In this document: piece after piece, positions 45,107 to 56,870 of the stretch
Layout: each line of letters starts with the position of its first letter
Numbering within the stretch: the first letter of the stretch is position 1
From: Chamaecyparis obtusa
Taxonomy: Eukaryota; Streptophyta; Pinopsida; Cupressales; Cupressaceae
Reading direction: 5' to 3'
Assembly: GCA_027943335.1 (NCBI GenBank)
Contig: BSBK01009269.1
Coordinates: forward strand, 124,001 to 188,000
DNA: 64,000 nucleotides
The notes under the pieces: generated by a model
Told to the model about the DNA's origin: nothing
Seen by the model: the letters and a program-made list of their open reading frames with translations, nothing else
Database searches by the model: none
Translations under genes and position numbers: made by a program

Positions 45107-45963
45107 TAATCACCTGAAAATGGACAAGATTAATTCATGTGAGCAATCAAGGCAAAATCAAGGCAATAAAATCAAATCAAGCTAAAACCAAAGCAAAATT
45201 GCAATTAAACCATAATCCAAATTTAATTGAAAATCAAAAGCCATAAAATCAATTTAAATCAATTAAATCATGACGAATCAATTAATTGTACAATTAATCT
45301 AATTAATTATATAGTTCAATTAAATAAAATCAACCCATTCAAGGGGTACACATGGCTAAACATATTAAATAAATTTAATTATTAAATCCTAATTTTCCCT
45401 CAACACCACATGGGAGGAAAATGCCTCAACCAATAGGATTTAAGGATCAAGTTCACATGGATCAATATCAAAATGAATCTCCATCACACATAAGGTGAGA
45501 GCATCTTGTCCACCCATTTTGTCTCTTTGTCCCAAGCTTTGAGGACAATTAATTTAAATGGTCTCCAAAGGTGGAACTATGGACTAAACCTCAACTCAAC
45601 TCTACCCCCTACCCTTGCCAACATCTATAAAAGCAAGACATAAATCCATCATTTATCATCCACAAATCTGAGAATAGCATCAAACCTCTTGCAATTTATA
45701 GCTAGAAAGGAAAATCTAGGGCTAATTAAGGCCAATTTCATTTGGAATTGAACTTTTTAGTTGCTTTATTATTCATTCTCATTTTGGGGTTGTCACTAAT
45801 GGAAGCTTGCTGAGAGCTTTGCATTATCAAACCTAAATAGAGGTCCATAGAGTGCTTAATTGTCAATTATTTGCTTAAATTAGATTGCTATTTGTGGTAA
45901 TTTAGTTCTTATATTCATTTATTTGCAATACTAACCCTATGAAGGTGCTTTTCATAGTACACA
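45107..45963 (+). repeat. E3 3' LTR
   Basis: 857 bases, TGTAATCACC to TAGTACACA, related to the E1 5' LTR. TATA box TATAAAAG at 45626-45633. It ends against copia leader DNA. Confidence 0.9.
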
Positions 45964-46785
45964 TCTCCTTCCACGAATCATCTTGAATACCCTCTGCAAT
46001 TGTAGGTTAGATCGCAATCTGCGACCCCACAACAAATATTAACTAGGGTTTTACAAGAAGGAACCCTCAACCTAGATTCACAAACCTAGATCAATATCTC
46101 AACCTCGCTCTGATACCACCTAATGCAAGGCAAGACAGGATGAAGGGCCAAAGGCACGCCTTAATCACAACCCCCTTGTAGAGATTACACACGTGGAAGA
46201 AAACACACAAGGAAGAGAGAATGCAGACAACTTCATATATTATTCATCAAATAACCTCATACATGTTAGGCTGCAAGGCCTTCCCGGTTATGGTCAAATA
46301 CATTCAAATTGATTACAACAACCCTCCAACATGCGAGGATTCAACCTTCAAAATCTATCTTCTATCTTTTAGAACTCCTCTCACAAATTAAAAAAAACTC
46401 CTTCCTAAACTACAACCAACTACCCTATTTATACAAGAGGCTACCAAAACAAGTCGGCCTTCAGATCCATCATTGGGAAAAGAAACAACCACATCTAGGT
46501 CTCCACGCTTCCCAATGATCGATACCAACATTAACTCCACAACCAAAATTTAATGCACAAGTTGGCCTTGATAGGAAATCAAAATAAATCACTCTATGAG
46601 CAAGGTTACCGAGCAACAGGAAATAACTCGGCAAACCAACTGAGCAACTCGGTCAAAGGACTCGAGCAACTACCGAGCCAACTCGGTCAATGAAAGAACC
46701 GAGCAACTACTGAACAAACTAAACAACTCAAACTTGTTTTTTTGGTGACACAGGATTGCTAAGAACCCAAGATGCTCCTACATCA
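45964..46785 (-). mobile_element. Ty1/copia element: 5' LTR, primer site and start of leader
   Basis: Minus-strand orientation. The LTR (46785 down to 46121) starts TGATGTAGGAGC in sense and ends TTGCATTA. Two bases later is TGGTATCAGAGC, the copia primer site complementary to initiator methionine tRNA (46107-46118). About 140 bases of leader remain before E3 cuts it at 45963. The rest should lie beyond the left edge of the window. It is related to the solo LTR 38774-39692 and carries ACCGAG/CTCGGT words at 46605-46715. Confidence 0.85.
46107..46118 (-). other. Copia primer binding site
   Basis: TGGTATCAGAGC on the minus strand, two bases inside the LTR. This is the canonical initiator-Met primer site of plant copia elements. 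Confidence 0.9.
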
Positions 46786-47596
46786 AAGCACAATAAGCTG
46801 TCAACCTTTTACAAATGAAAATGCTAACATCACTAAAACTAAAAAATTTCAAGGGCATAAAAGTCACATTTCCGTTGAGAATTTGAAGATGATCTAAATT
46901 GATGAAATGTGTGAAATAGGGTGAATTTTATGCTTATAATTTTTAAAAATTAATTTGAATAAAAATTAATATATTTTTTTAAATTTTTAGGTCTATTTTT
47001 CATATCCTGAAAAATACTGCAAATTAGAGAGTTTACTTCCCGTCAAATCATTATAAGTAAAACATTATTTTTTCCTCCAATTTCAAAATATGTTTTAGAT
47101 GACATGTATATCTAGTGGAGGGAAAAAGAAAGAAGTGTTTTCGATCTATAGTTTGCTTGTTATAAGTATTCAAAGTCAAACTTACCTGAAATCAACAGTT
47201 TTTGTCTCCCGCCACTTTTCCCCTATCAAAACTATACAAAAAACTAAATAAATTACATATTTTTGAAAAGGACTATCTTCTCTAGTGTTGTATATAATTT
47301 TAAAAACTTTCTGAATTGATTTAGCATTTTTCTATATTTTCCGAATCAACGTCTTCTCAAAGTTTAATATACCTAAATGTAGTTTTTAGCAAATTTGTTT
47401 AATGTTTTGTAGTTGAAACAATATAAAATTTATATGTCCAAAATCGTAGTTCCGAGATCTAGAAAATGGTACTTTTAATTTTTTGACATTTTCTATTTTG
47501 AGTAGAGAAAGGAACAATAGAAGTGCAAACTTCTATTTTTTTTGTATTTTTGGAGGTTTGGCTGCCAACATGGCATGCCACCTAGGTAGACTCAAC
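46786..47596. other. AT-rich intergenic DNA
   Basis: I see no gene, repeat or recognisable element remnant. Short frames are not supported. Confidence 0.6.
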
Positions 47597-47798
47597 CGAG
47601 TCCAACTGGGACGAGTACCCTTAGCCCCTCAATGTGTAAATGAGGGGCTTGGGGCTCTTTTTCGCTATTTAAAAGAGCATTTGGACTAGGACTTGACCGA
47701 GTCCAATTGGGCCGAGTACCCTTAGCCCCTCAATGTGTAAATGAGGGGCTTGTGGCTCTTTTTCGCTATTTAAAATAGCATTTGGACTCGGTTGAGTC
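47597..47798. repeat. 101-base tandem duplication with a hairpin in each unit
   Basis: Units start at 47597 and 47698 (CGAGTCCAACTGGG / CGAGTCCAATTGGG) and differ at only a few bases. Each contains AGCCCCTCA...TGAGGGGCT, a 9-base inverted repeat around a 9-base loop. Flanking DNA to 47930 is rich in related ACCGAGTCC and CTCGGTTGAG words. Confidence 0.88.
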
Positions 47799-49600
47799 CT
47801 ACTTGGCCCAATCAACGAGGCCACGTAGGCGCCATTCGACGGTGTGTGGCACCTATGTGTACTTGGTCATGTTGGACTCAATTGTGTATGACTCGACCGA
47901 GTCCAACTGGGCCATGTCTGTCAAGTTAGCCTAAAAGACGACAAATTATTGTGTATTTACCTTGATATGAGAAAGATAAATTCTCTATTCTTCTCTTGCT
48001 GTTTGAATATATACAATCTTATTTTATAATTTTTTTTCCCTCTTTGTTGTCAGCTCTACTAAGTAGTATGTGAGGTTTTTTGCTATACAGTGGATATTTA
48101 CTACTCACCATACTTTAGTAAAGATTTTATAGAGCTTATTGAAATTAAATTTTATGGAACTATGTCTCCCATCAAATGTGTCATCCATTAAAGTGCCTCT
48201 GGGCTCTGTCTTTGTGTTATGCGTTGGTCTTTTGGTGTGTTGTTGTCAATGTCTTTTAATTTAATTGAGCTATGTATATCATTGACGAAGCTGCGCATTT
48301 TATAGCTTGTGATTTATTGATTATGTACGTGCACGATTTGGATTTTGTGTTCTCGCAAAAAAGTTGGGCAAATTTAGAAAAAAATGTGCCATTTAACAGA
48401 CACCATTCTGTCAACCGACTTGTTATTTTTGTCCAAAGTTTCAGGCATTATTGTTGAGTACATATGAAAAAGATGATATTTAAATTTGAACCCACAACCT
48501 CATAGTTCGTACTTCGTAGATATGCATAAAATGAATCTGATGCGGAGCTTACTTTTCATTTCGTTTATAAGTGTCAACATAAGATTCTAACGAAGCTTTG
48601 CTTAAAAATAGGCTAAAATAGGAGATCAGATTTTATTTTATTTACCGATAAATATATTATTATAAAAAAAACACCAGTAAATGGTCCTCCAAAGACTTCA
48701 AAGAAACAGGAATATTAATAGAATACGTGTTCCCAACGCCAAACTTTGGCGTAACCATTGCACACCAAAGTGCATTTGCTAGTATATTATTGTCGTTAGG
48801 GTTTCATGGTTATTATCGATTACGTTTTTAGGTTATTGTCGCGCAGACACGGTCTAAATTATTAGCGGAGGTTGTTCAAATTCCTGGAGATGATATCTAT
48901 CCTGACAATCTTCTAATTTCAAAGTCGAGGGAACTACGTAAGAGATTGCATGAGGAGTAACTTATATTTCTACCATTATGTTTCAAAACGCAGCAGAACT
49001 TCTGAAGAGGTTTCAGGAGTTGAGGGTTAAGGGGTCGTTGAGAGTACAACGAAAAGTTCATTGAAGTTTGGAGAAAGGTATCTCTATTTGTGAATTCTTC
49101 TTTAGTATTTTAATGACGTACACATTTTTCTAAGTTTGGGTGCGCTAGTAAAGATTTATGGTCGCTTGAGGGTACTAGTTTTAAAAACAGTTTTAATTAT
49201 TTGAAACCAGGAAACGTGGGTTTATGATGTATCAGACTAGTAACCCTTCGCAAATTTCCTGGCTTTTTCTCTTGAATGTAACAGTGGCACATGGAGACAC
49301 TTATTCATAAATTTATGTACTATAGTCTGGAGAAATGTATAGTGTTGTATTGCTGTCTAAACTGCATAGTGTATTATTTAGTGTTCTATGCATTACCACG
49401 CAAAAAACTAAATTTGCTTGTAAGGAACCTCCTTATTCCTTTAGGAAGAGAGTTCATATGTTGTCTGTTAAATGCAATGTGTGGGATAGTATTACAAAAT
49501 CAAGCACCAATACCACTCAGATGACCAACCAAGATAAACCTGAAGATGCAAACCCAAACTCAAATTACTTCCGCATGATGAAGATTAGCTAACTTAATGA
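47799..49600. other. Intergenic DNA with a possible exon remnant
   Basis: Mostly AT-rich. Around 48800-49070 the base composition is less skewed. A frame at 48832-48960 reads IPGDDIYPDNLLISKSRELRKR, preceded by a TTAGGGTTT word common in plant 5' leaders and followed by GT-AG-like words. I do not recognise a protein and rate an exon as possible only. Confidence 0.3.
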
Positions 49601-49639
49601 TTACAACCTGACATTAACTTTTTCTGAGATCTCAAAACC

Positions 49640-50400
49640 ATCTAACAGGAATTTGTCTTTTTTAACGGGGACCAAAAGGCACCATAGACTAAGCTCCTCT
49701 TCAAAATGGTCAACTCTAGCTGTCCACCAAATCACGATTCCAATCACAGAAGAAAAAATTGAGCAACAAAGGGTTGGAAGAAACAAGATCTAAAGAAGGG
49801 AGGACAGCATCCACAGGAGCAATAGCAGAGCCGTGATACACCTTCAAGGCCATAGACTTAACCTTACTTGAATCCTATGGTGCGACTATCACAGGCGAGG
49901 TATTTACAGGCTTCTTAGTGGGGGCTGTGGCTCCAGATGTCTATAAAAGTTGAAACTTAGCATCCGTCTGTTAAGAAGCCAATCTAGATCTAGAACATTC
50001 TGCCACCATAGGACCCAAACCAAAACAACAATGGCAATGAAATGCCAACATCTCATAATCAAGTTGGCGGGTCCAAATGTTATCTTGCACCTAGAGACTA
50101 ATTTTCCCTGACAAACCTTTTGATCAATCTTTGGCAACCAAGTATAAGCTAAAGTAGGACGGGAGAGGGCATTAATCTCAGAAGATAGAAATGAATGAAG
50201 TCGAACCAATATTTTTTATAGCCTGCAAAATAGAGTCTCTCCAGAACTGGAGAGGGAGGCTGGTGATCTGACCCAAACGTGAAGCTCTCAAAAGGATTCT
50301 GAAATTGAGTTGAAAGCTGGATACCAAGGCCTCATCATGGAAGCAGCCTTGCCCTAGAACAAGGATCATTTCTCCATGATTGACATTCTGTCTTGGGAAG
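49640..50400 (-). pseudogene. LINE-type DUF4283/zinc-knuckle protein fragment
   Basis: On the minus strand SLPLQFWRDSILQAIKNIG (about 50210-50270) matches the end of the DUF4283 domain. It is followed by a degraded spacer and, after a frameshift, IWTRQLDYEMLAFHCHCC...MVAEC (about 49985-50060), the usual DUF4283-linked zinc knuckle. In the knuckle CHCCFGLGPMVAEC the three Cys remain but the His is Pro. A loosely open Ser/Pro-rich tail continues to about 49660. Such proteins are ORF1 of plant LINEs, or host relatives. No reverse transcriptase is seen nearby, so this is a dead fragment. Confidence 0.7.
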
Positions 50401-50504
50401 ATTGGCAGACACTACTGAAGCACTGTGTATAGGGGAAGATGTCGACATCATTACATAAAAAAAGGTTTCCAATTCATGGAAATCCAGTTATGTGTGGTAC
50501 CAAT

Positions 50505-50763
50505 TGTTGGAATATAATGCTCCAGCATTTAGAGTTCGAATACGAATCAAATAAGAATTGTAGATCCGTTTCAGCTACAGTTTAGTTTGTTAGCAATATT
50601 TTTAGTTTTCTGTCCTTTCTATTTTTGCATATTTGTAGGATCTTTTTGAGGTCAGTTGAGTGTATATATTTGTATTCTTGAATGATGAATAATAAGCTAC
50701 AAGTTTGATGTTTTGTTGTACTCTGCTCAATTCTAAGGTTTTGTGCAGCTGTAAAAACTAACA
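50505..50763 (+). mobile_element. Possible small copia solo LTR
   Basis: It starts TGTTGGAATATAATGC, has a GTATATATTTGTATTCTTGAATG region like a copia polyadenylation zone, and might end at AACTAACA. I could not find a matching target duplication, so the right edge is uncertain. Confidence 0.35.
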
Positions 50764-52189
50764 TAATGTCAGCCGTTGCAGAAGAACCATCTGATATTGA
50801 TATTGATGATAATATCATTTAAGATGAAACACTTGATCTATTTTGGAGATGCCAACACTTTGAAGATCTCCTCCACAGAAAACCACATTCAACATTCAAA
50901 CTATTATATATGCTCAAAGCATTTAGGAAAAGACTCATAAGCAACACTCAAACCAATGATATGTCAAAATTGATAGAATTTACAGATTAGGCCCTTCTCC
51001 ATATAACAGGTTTCTACAGGCAAAACTTTATACCCGAAAATGGTTAGGGGAAATCGCCCAGATTAGGGAAATCGCCCAGATTAGGGAAACATAGGCACAC
51101 CCTTAACAGAATTCAATTACACCCTTAACAGAATTCAATTTTTTCCGTGGCAGAGAAAGTAGTCCAAGCACTGTCTGAAGCAATATGCCTTAATCCCCTA
51201 CAGAAAACCCTACAATCTTTGGGCAAGAGGAGATATTGGGATTAAAGCCAGAGGACGGGGTCCAAAGACTCTAGAAAATTCAGGTGTGGCAGGAGCAGTT
51301 GCCACACAAGTATTTACTCTAAAACTAGAAACTGGGCCAACAAAATCACTAAATTGACATAAGCGGGAGCCATCACACTCCTTGCTGAAATACTTGTTGT
51401 TATCACTCTTGTATCCTATGTTACATTTTGTACATCCATTGATATCCTTTGTTATGACATTCCAGTTGACTAGATCAAGAGCTGAAGGAAAAAATGGGCT
51501 TTATTATCTCTGGTTAACAGGACCAGTCTGTTACAAGTTGCTTATTTCCTTGAAGCTGTATCCTTGGACAAGCTGCCATATTAGTTAATAGGGTTAAGGT
51601 AATCTTGCATATAAGAACCTTCCCAATTTGCACAGCTGAATTTTGATGGGAGGCTTCGTAAACCTCTAAAATGATAGGGATCTATGAAAATATATTGTCT
51701 GTAGACTCAAAATAACCAATGACAAAACCTGAGGGCCATGCTTTCTTTGCATAGAGTTTTTGAGCGTGTAATTTGAATTTGGTAGGACTGAGAAGGATGC
51801 TTGCCTTTAAATCTTTTGCCATATTACAATATGAACTTCTGCTATATGTTTAGTAGTATTCTAAAAATTAAATTTTGATTTTAATTGTATTTTTCTAGAG
51901 TGCTAGTTGGAATATCCTGAATATCACGAAAAGTTTAAAATTTGATTCTGTAAGGTATTTTGCTCAACTTTACTACAACATATTGTATGGCAGTTTGATT
52001 TTGTCTTGCCCTTGTAGCTAAGGGATCTTGTACTAGATAGGTTGTGGCTCATTGACACGACTTAAAAGTTAAAAAGTTTCCTCCAATTCATTGTGGGGTG
52101 TTCCTCCCTTGATTCTTACACAGAGCTAATTATTGATGTAATAAATATCATTCATATCGTTTTTAAGATGCATATTCCACTGTATGATA
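50764..52189. other. Intergenic DNA with two short tandem duplications
   Basis: GGGAAATCGCCCAGATTA is duplicated at about 51053-51090, and ACACCCTTAACAGAATTCAA at about 51097-51140. A minus-strand open stretch near 51190-51330 (VATAPATPEFSRVFGPRP) could be an upstream part of the LINE ORF, but this is weak. Confidence 0.5.
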
Positions 52190-52419
52190 ACTTTTGTTGT
52201 GTCCCTCAATGTGTCTACTGTCTACCTTGTTTAATGTAAAGTTCTTGCATGTCTTTTCATATTCCATCTTTAGAGTAGGTTTTTTCTGCAATACCAATGC
52301 AAGAATGGATATTAATTACTTAGTCCTTTGCTGCTTTCCCATTCTGGAAATAGTTAAGAAATTTGAGCTTCTGTTTATGTAGCAGTAGGTTACAGATGTT
52401 AGATGGAATATAATTGAAT

Positions 52420-54310
52420 AAGAGGATGCTGTCCTAATTCTTGGCAGCATGCATTGGGAGCAAGGTTGCTGTAAATATGGACAGATAGTAACAGTCTATA
52501 ATGGACTGCGGTGACATTTAGGTGGGTACAAGTAAAAATATCTTGTACCCGTAAAGGATCTCCGTACATATCTCCTGTTGATAAAATGTTATATTTAGGG
52601 AAATCAGTTGAATAAATCTCTTTTATAATGTGAGATGATTTTGTGCTATTTCTTTGCGGAATGGACTGGGAGCATGCTTGCTGTAAATATGGGTGACATC
52701 TGAGTGGGTAAATGTAAAAACATTTTGTGCCAATAAAATAACCAACATAGGAATTTCCTGGAAACAAAATATTCTATAAAGGGAAATCAGATTAACAACT
52801 TGCTTTATATAAGTGAGTGAGATATTCTCTAATTATTGGCAGCATGCAGTGGGAGCAAGTTTGCTGTAAATATGGACTGTGGTAACATTTAGTTGGGGTG
52901 GAAGTGAAAGTATTTTGCACCAATAAGGATCTCCATCTATATCTTATAGACTTTTAGTAACGAAATGTACTATTACGGGAAATCAGTTGGGATAGCCTTT
53001 TTTAGGTTGATGGTGTGTTAAGCTTTGTTAATCTACTAAGGAGCATGCTTTGTATCAATACAAATGGATCAAAGTGTATCTATTGGGTCTTGACGACTTT
53101 TAGATGGCTAGAAATAAAACAAAAATGTCATATTTATAAAAAAATCTCTATTATTTCTTCTTTTAACATATAGATACATAAAAGAACTCACTTCAGTTTT
53201 TCATTGTTAAGCTCTTCAGTATTCCAATAGATTTGTTGGCTGCTAGATTGCATTACAATTTACTAGTTTTTGAAGCCTACAGATGCTATGCACCTAAATT
53301 TACAATAATCACTATCCTTTTATAAGAAGATATTTATCATAGTTCTTGGCATATGGAGAGAGATTAAATTCTGAATGGACCATGGTAAATAATTTTAGGT
53401 CAGCTAGAGATGATGGTAGCAAATATAAGAAGTAAAATATGACTAGAGTTGCTTCATGAATAGTAGAAGCAATGACATTATAGTTTCTTAGGAGAGCCAT
53501 ACTTGTTTTAGCGTGTTCAACTAGTTTTTTTAATTCAGCTACTTTGGCTCAATTATGAATTGTGGTAAATCATTATTATATTGTTTAACTAAAATGTAGG
53601 CATGTGGTTGAATGTACACCATGTAGGAGTCACAAGATAAATCACAAGCATGAGGGTATAAACCCATTCCATTGTTTGAAGTCTTTGTTGCGTCTCTCAA
53701 TGTGCCTGCCTTGTTTAATGTAAATTTCTTGCATGTCTTTTCATATTTCAGCACGAGAGTTGGTCTTGGAAGAGGATGCTGTCCTAATTCTTTGTAGTAT
53801 GTAGTGGGAGCATGGTTGCTGTAGATATGAACAGACAGTGAAGAGTCTATAATGGAGTGCGGTGAGATTTAGGTGGGTACCAAGTACAATCATCTTGTAG
53901 CCATAAAGGACCTCTGCACATATTTCCTGTAAGGAAAATGTTATATTAAGGAAAATCAGTTGAATAATTTTATTTTATAATGTGATGATTTTGTCCTAAT
54001 TCTTTGCTGAATGCATTGGGAGCATGCTTGCTGTGAATATGGACAGACGTTAAGAAGTATATAATGGGCTGCGGTGAACATTTGGGTGGGTCTAAGTAAA
54101 TACATCTTGTGCCCATAGAAAAGGACCAACGCACAAATTTCCTGCAAACAAAGTATTCTATAAAGGGAAGACAGTTGAACAACTTGCTTTGCATGAGTGA
54201 GACATAAGTTCTAATTATCAGTGGCATAGCCAGGAAGCATGTTTGCTGTAAATATGGATTGGAGTGATATTTAGATGGGGTGGAAGTGAAAATATTTTGT
54301 ACCAATAAAG
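52420..54310. repeat. Six copies of a roughly 180-215-base repeat
   Basis: Marker TTGCTGTAAATATGG at about 52466, 52678, 52861, 53816, 54029 and 54242, i.e. three copies in each half of the segmental duplication. Each is preceded by CTAATTCTTGGCAGCATGCA-like DNA and followed by a GGGAAATCAGTTG-like word. Confidence 0.8.
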
Positions 54311-54692
54311 ATCTACATACTTATCTCCTAACAAAACATAATATTATGGGAAATCAGTTGGATGACCTTTTTAGGTAGATGTGGGTTTATCTTTGTTGGT
54401 TGAGATTTCCATTACACTGTGATCATTATATCTTTATAAACAAGTATCTCTGAAGCGTTTTCCTTTACCTGAGAATTAGTTGTGTAAGACAGTTCCTTCT
54501 ATGGCAAGAGTTTAATCTGCTAGTGACTCTGCTTTGTATAAGATACAAAAGGATTAAAGTGTATCTATTGGGCCTTGTTGAATTTTAAGTGGCTAGAAAT
54601 AAAATGAAAACATCATATAACTATAAAGAATTTCCATTCATTTTTTTAACCGACATATACATATCAATTAAAGAACTCACTTCAGTTTTTAT

Positions 54693-56237
54693 CAAAGTAA
54701 CGAGAATCAGAATTGGCTCGGAATTGGCAAGGCCGAATCGAATCACGAATTGGCGGTGAATCGCCAGTGAATCGGCTATGAATCGGCAAAGTGAAAAAAC
54801 CCTTGAAATTTAGAGATTTTAATGATTGAAAACTTATTTCATGCACCATTTATTGAATATGACTTAATAAGCACACTATAACTGTCCATCACATACATTA
54901 CACGTAAAATGTAAATTGTAGCTAAAGTAAATAGAAATCATAGGATCGTAATGAGTCAAATCATAGAATGTATGTAAGATGAAGATCCATAAGACATCAA
55001 ATCATAAATGTATGTAAGATGAAGATCCATGAAACATATGTCTATCAGTATCTGTAAGATCCATAAAACTAAATTGTTTCATAGTATGAATCTATGATGC
55101 TTGATCATTGATCAATGCCAAATGTCAAAGTCTTCATAACTAGATCTTAGGTAGTCTTTGTTGGTGGCTGTTTTTAAGTCCCTAGGTCCGGCAAATGAGG
55201 TTTGAATGATTTTGGCCTGTTGGGAAGTCATGTCTGTCTGGGATTTGGGGGAGAGCTAAGCTAAGTTTGTCATATAGATGGGGTTGAAACCAAGTGATTT
55301 GTGATAAAACGAGTTAAAACTCTTTGAGAATCCTTTTGCCAGCTTCAGTTTGACCTTAGAAAGCCATGATGGATTAAGACATCAAATCATAAATGTATGT
55401 AAGATGAAGATCCATGAAACATATGTCTATCAGTATCTGTAAGATCCATAAAACTAAATCGTTTCATAGTATGAATCTATGATGCTTGATCATTGATCAA
55501 TGCCAAATGTCAAAGTCTTCATAACTAGATCTTAGGTAGTCTTTGCTGGTAGCTGTTTTCAAGTCCCTAGGTCCGGCAAATGAGGTTTGAATGATTTTGG
55601 CCTGTTGGGAAGTCATGTCTGTCTAGGATTTGGGCGAGAGCTAAGCTAAGTTTGTCATAGAGATGGGGTCGAAACCAAGTGATTTGTGATAAAACGAGTT
55701 AAAACCCTTTGAGAATCCTTTTGCCAGCTTCAGTTTGACCTTAGAAAGCCATGATGGATTGTGGGAGGTAACCCTGCTAAAAGCTTGTTGAATCCTGAAA
55801 TTTGGTTAAGTCTGGAATTTTCAAAATCTAGAATCTTCATCTTAACTCCTATGAAGCTGGAACCTATCTCAAACATCCTGAAGTATATGTATTTTATAAT
55901 TTATACAAATATAACTTAAAAGTATAAGAAATTAAATAAATCAAACTTATACTTAAATGTTATATTTGTATAAACTAACTAAGCAAAACGACCAAACAAA
56001 TAATAAAAAACTATTGTGTTTTTTTTAATTTTTAACTTTACCTTTTATGCTGCCGCGGCCGATTCACAGGAGGAAAAATCGGCGATTTTTGAAGAAATAG
56101 CCAAGGAATCGCGATTCAGGCGATTTTTGGCATCTGAATCGGCCGATTCCGATTCTGGCTCAAAAAAAATCGGCAAGGGCTACTCGGATCGCGGAATCAC
56201 CGAAATCGCTAGAATCGCGACGATTCTCGTTACTATG
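54693..56237. mobile_element. Non-autonomous hAT transposon, 1545 bases
   Basis: Terminal inverted repeats CAAAGTAACGAGAATC and, on the other strand, CATAGTAACGAGAATC (one mismatch in 16). An 8-base target duplication GTTTTTAT is at 54685-54692 and 56238-56245. The duplication length and CA-G start are hAT features. Subterminal zones are dense in AATCGG/CCGATT words on both strands. No transposase frame. The paralogous copy at about 53195 lacks the insertion, giving an empty site. Confidence 0.9.
54991..55760. repeat. Two perfect-length 385-base tandem units inside the hAT element
   Basis: 54991-55375 and 55376-55760, starting AAGACATCAAATC and ending CCATGATGGATT, with only scattered substitutions. 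Internal duplication after or during the spread of the element. Confidence 0.93.
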
Positions 56238-56870
56238 GTTTTTATTGTTACGCTCTATGGCATTCCAATAGATTTTTTGGGTACTAGATTGCATCATAAT
56301 TTACTACTTTTTGAAGCTCACAGTTATGCCCCCAAACCCATGACAATCATAATTTTTAAAAGTTTATAATCATAATTTTTGGCATGGCAAGTTGTGCTGA
56401 AAGTAGTTTGATTGTAAATATGGACAGAGTTTATGTCCTGAATGGACCCTAGCAAGTCTGAATTGTATTTTAAGAAATAAGTTGCCAGTTTCAAAACTTA
56501 AGTTGTATACAAAATAAAACTAAGAATTTCGAGATCTGATATGTTATAAGCACATTTGCATGGTGATGATTGGTGCACTCAAGCTAGTTGTTGCTTAACC
56601 AATCTTTAATTATCCCTATTTTTTTTTAGTTAGAGGTGATAGTTTGAAGAAGTGAAATATGATAAGAGTTGCTTCATGATTAGTAGAAACAAGACATTAT
56701 ATTTTTAAAGGAGAGCCATACTTATTTTAGCATTTACAAATATTTAGAGTATTAATTTAGCTACTTTCGCTCAACAATGAATTAAATGGTAAATCTTTAT
56801 CCTGCTAAACAAAAACGTAGGCACCTAGTTGATTTTAAACCATGTAGGAATCATAAGACAATGGAAAAGA

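Larger units (their letters stand above)
38589..45963 (+). mobile_element. E3: 3' part of a plus-strand Tat element, host of E1
   Basis: It begins at the E1 LTR edge, inside the post-pol motif repeats. It continues with the conserved non-coding block, the antisense PMD gene (minus strand), the polypurine tract and the 3' LTR (45107-45963). Its gag-pol and 5' LTR should lie left of the window because E1 is inserted here. The LTR and polypurine tract are of the E1 type. A copia solo LTR (38774-39692) interrupts it. Alternatively the left part was lost by recombination. Confidence 0.85.
52190..56870. repeat. Tandem segmental duplication of about 1.5 kb
   Basis: Copy 1 (about 52190-53665) and copy 2 (about 53690-56870) share, in order: CTTGTTTAATGTAAA and CTTGCATGTCTTTTCATATT, three short repeats, AAGTGTATCTATTGGG, AAGAACTCACTTCAGTTTTT, the ATTCCAATAGATTT region, GAGTTGCTTCATGA and GGAGAGCCATACTT. 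Copy 2 is longer because a hAT element (54693-56237) is inserted. Similarity by eye is roughly 80 percent. No coding sequence seen. Confidence 0.82.
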
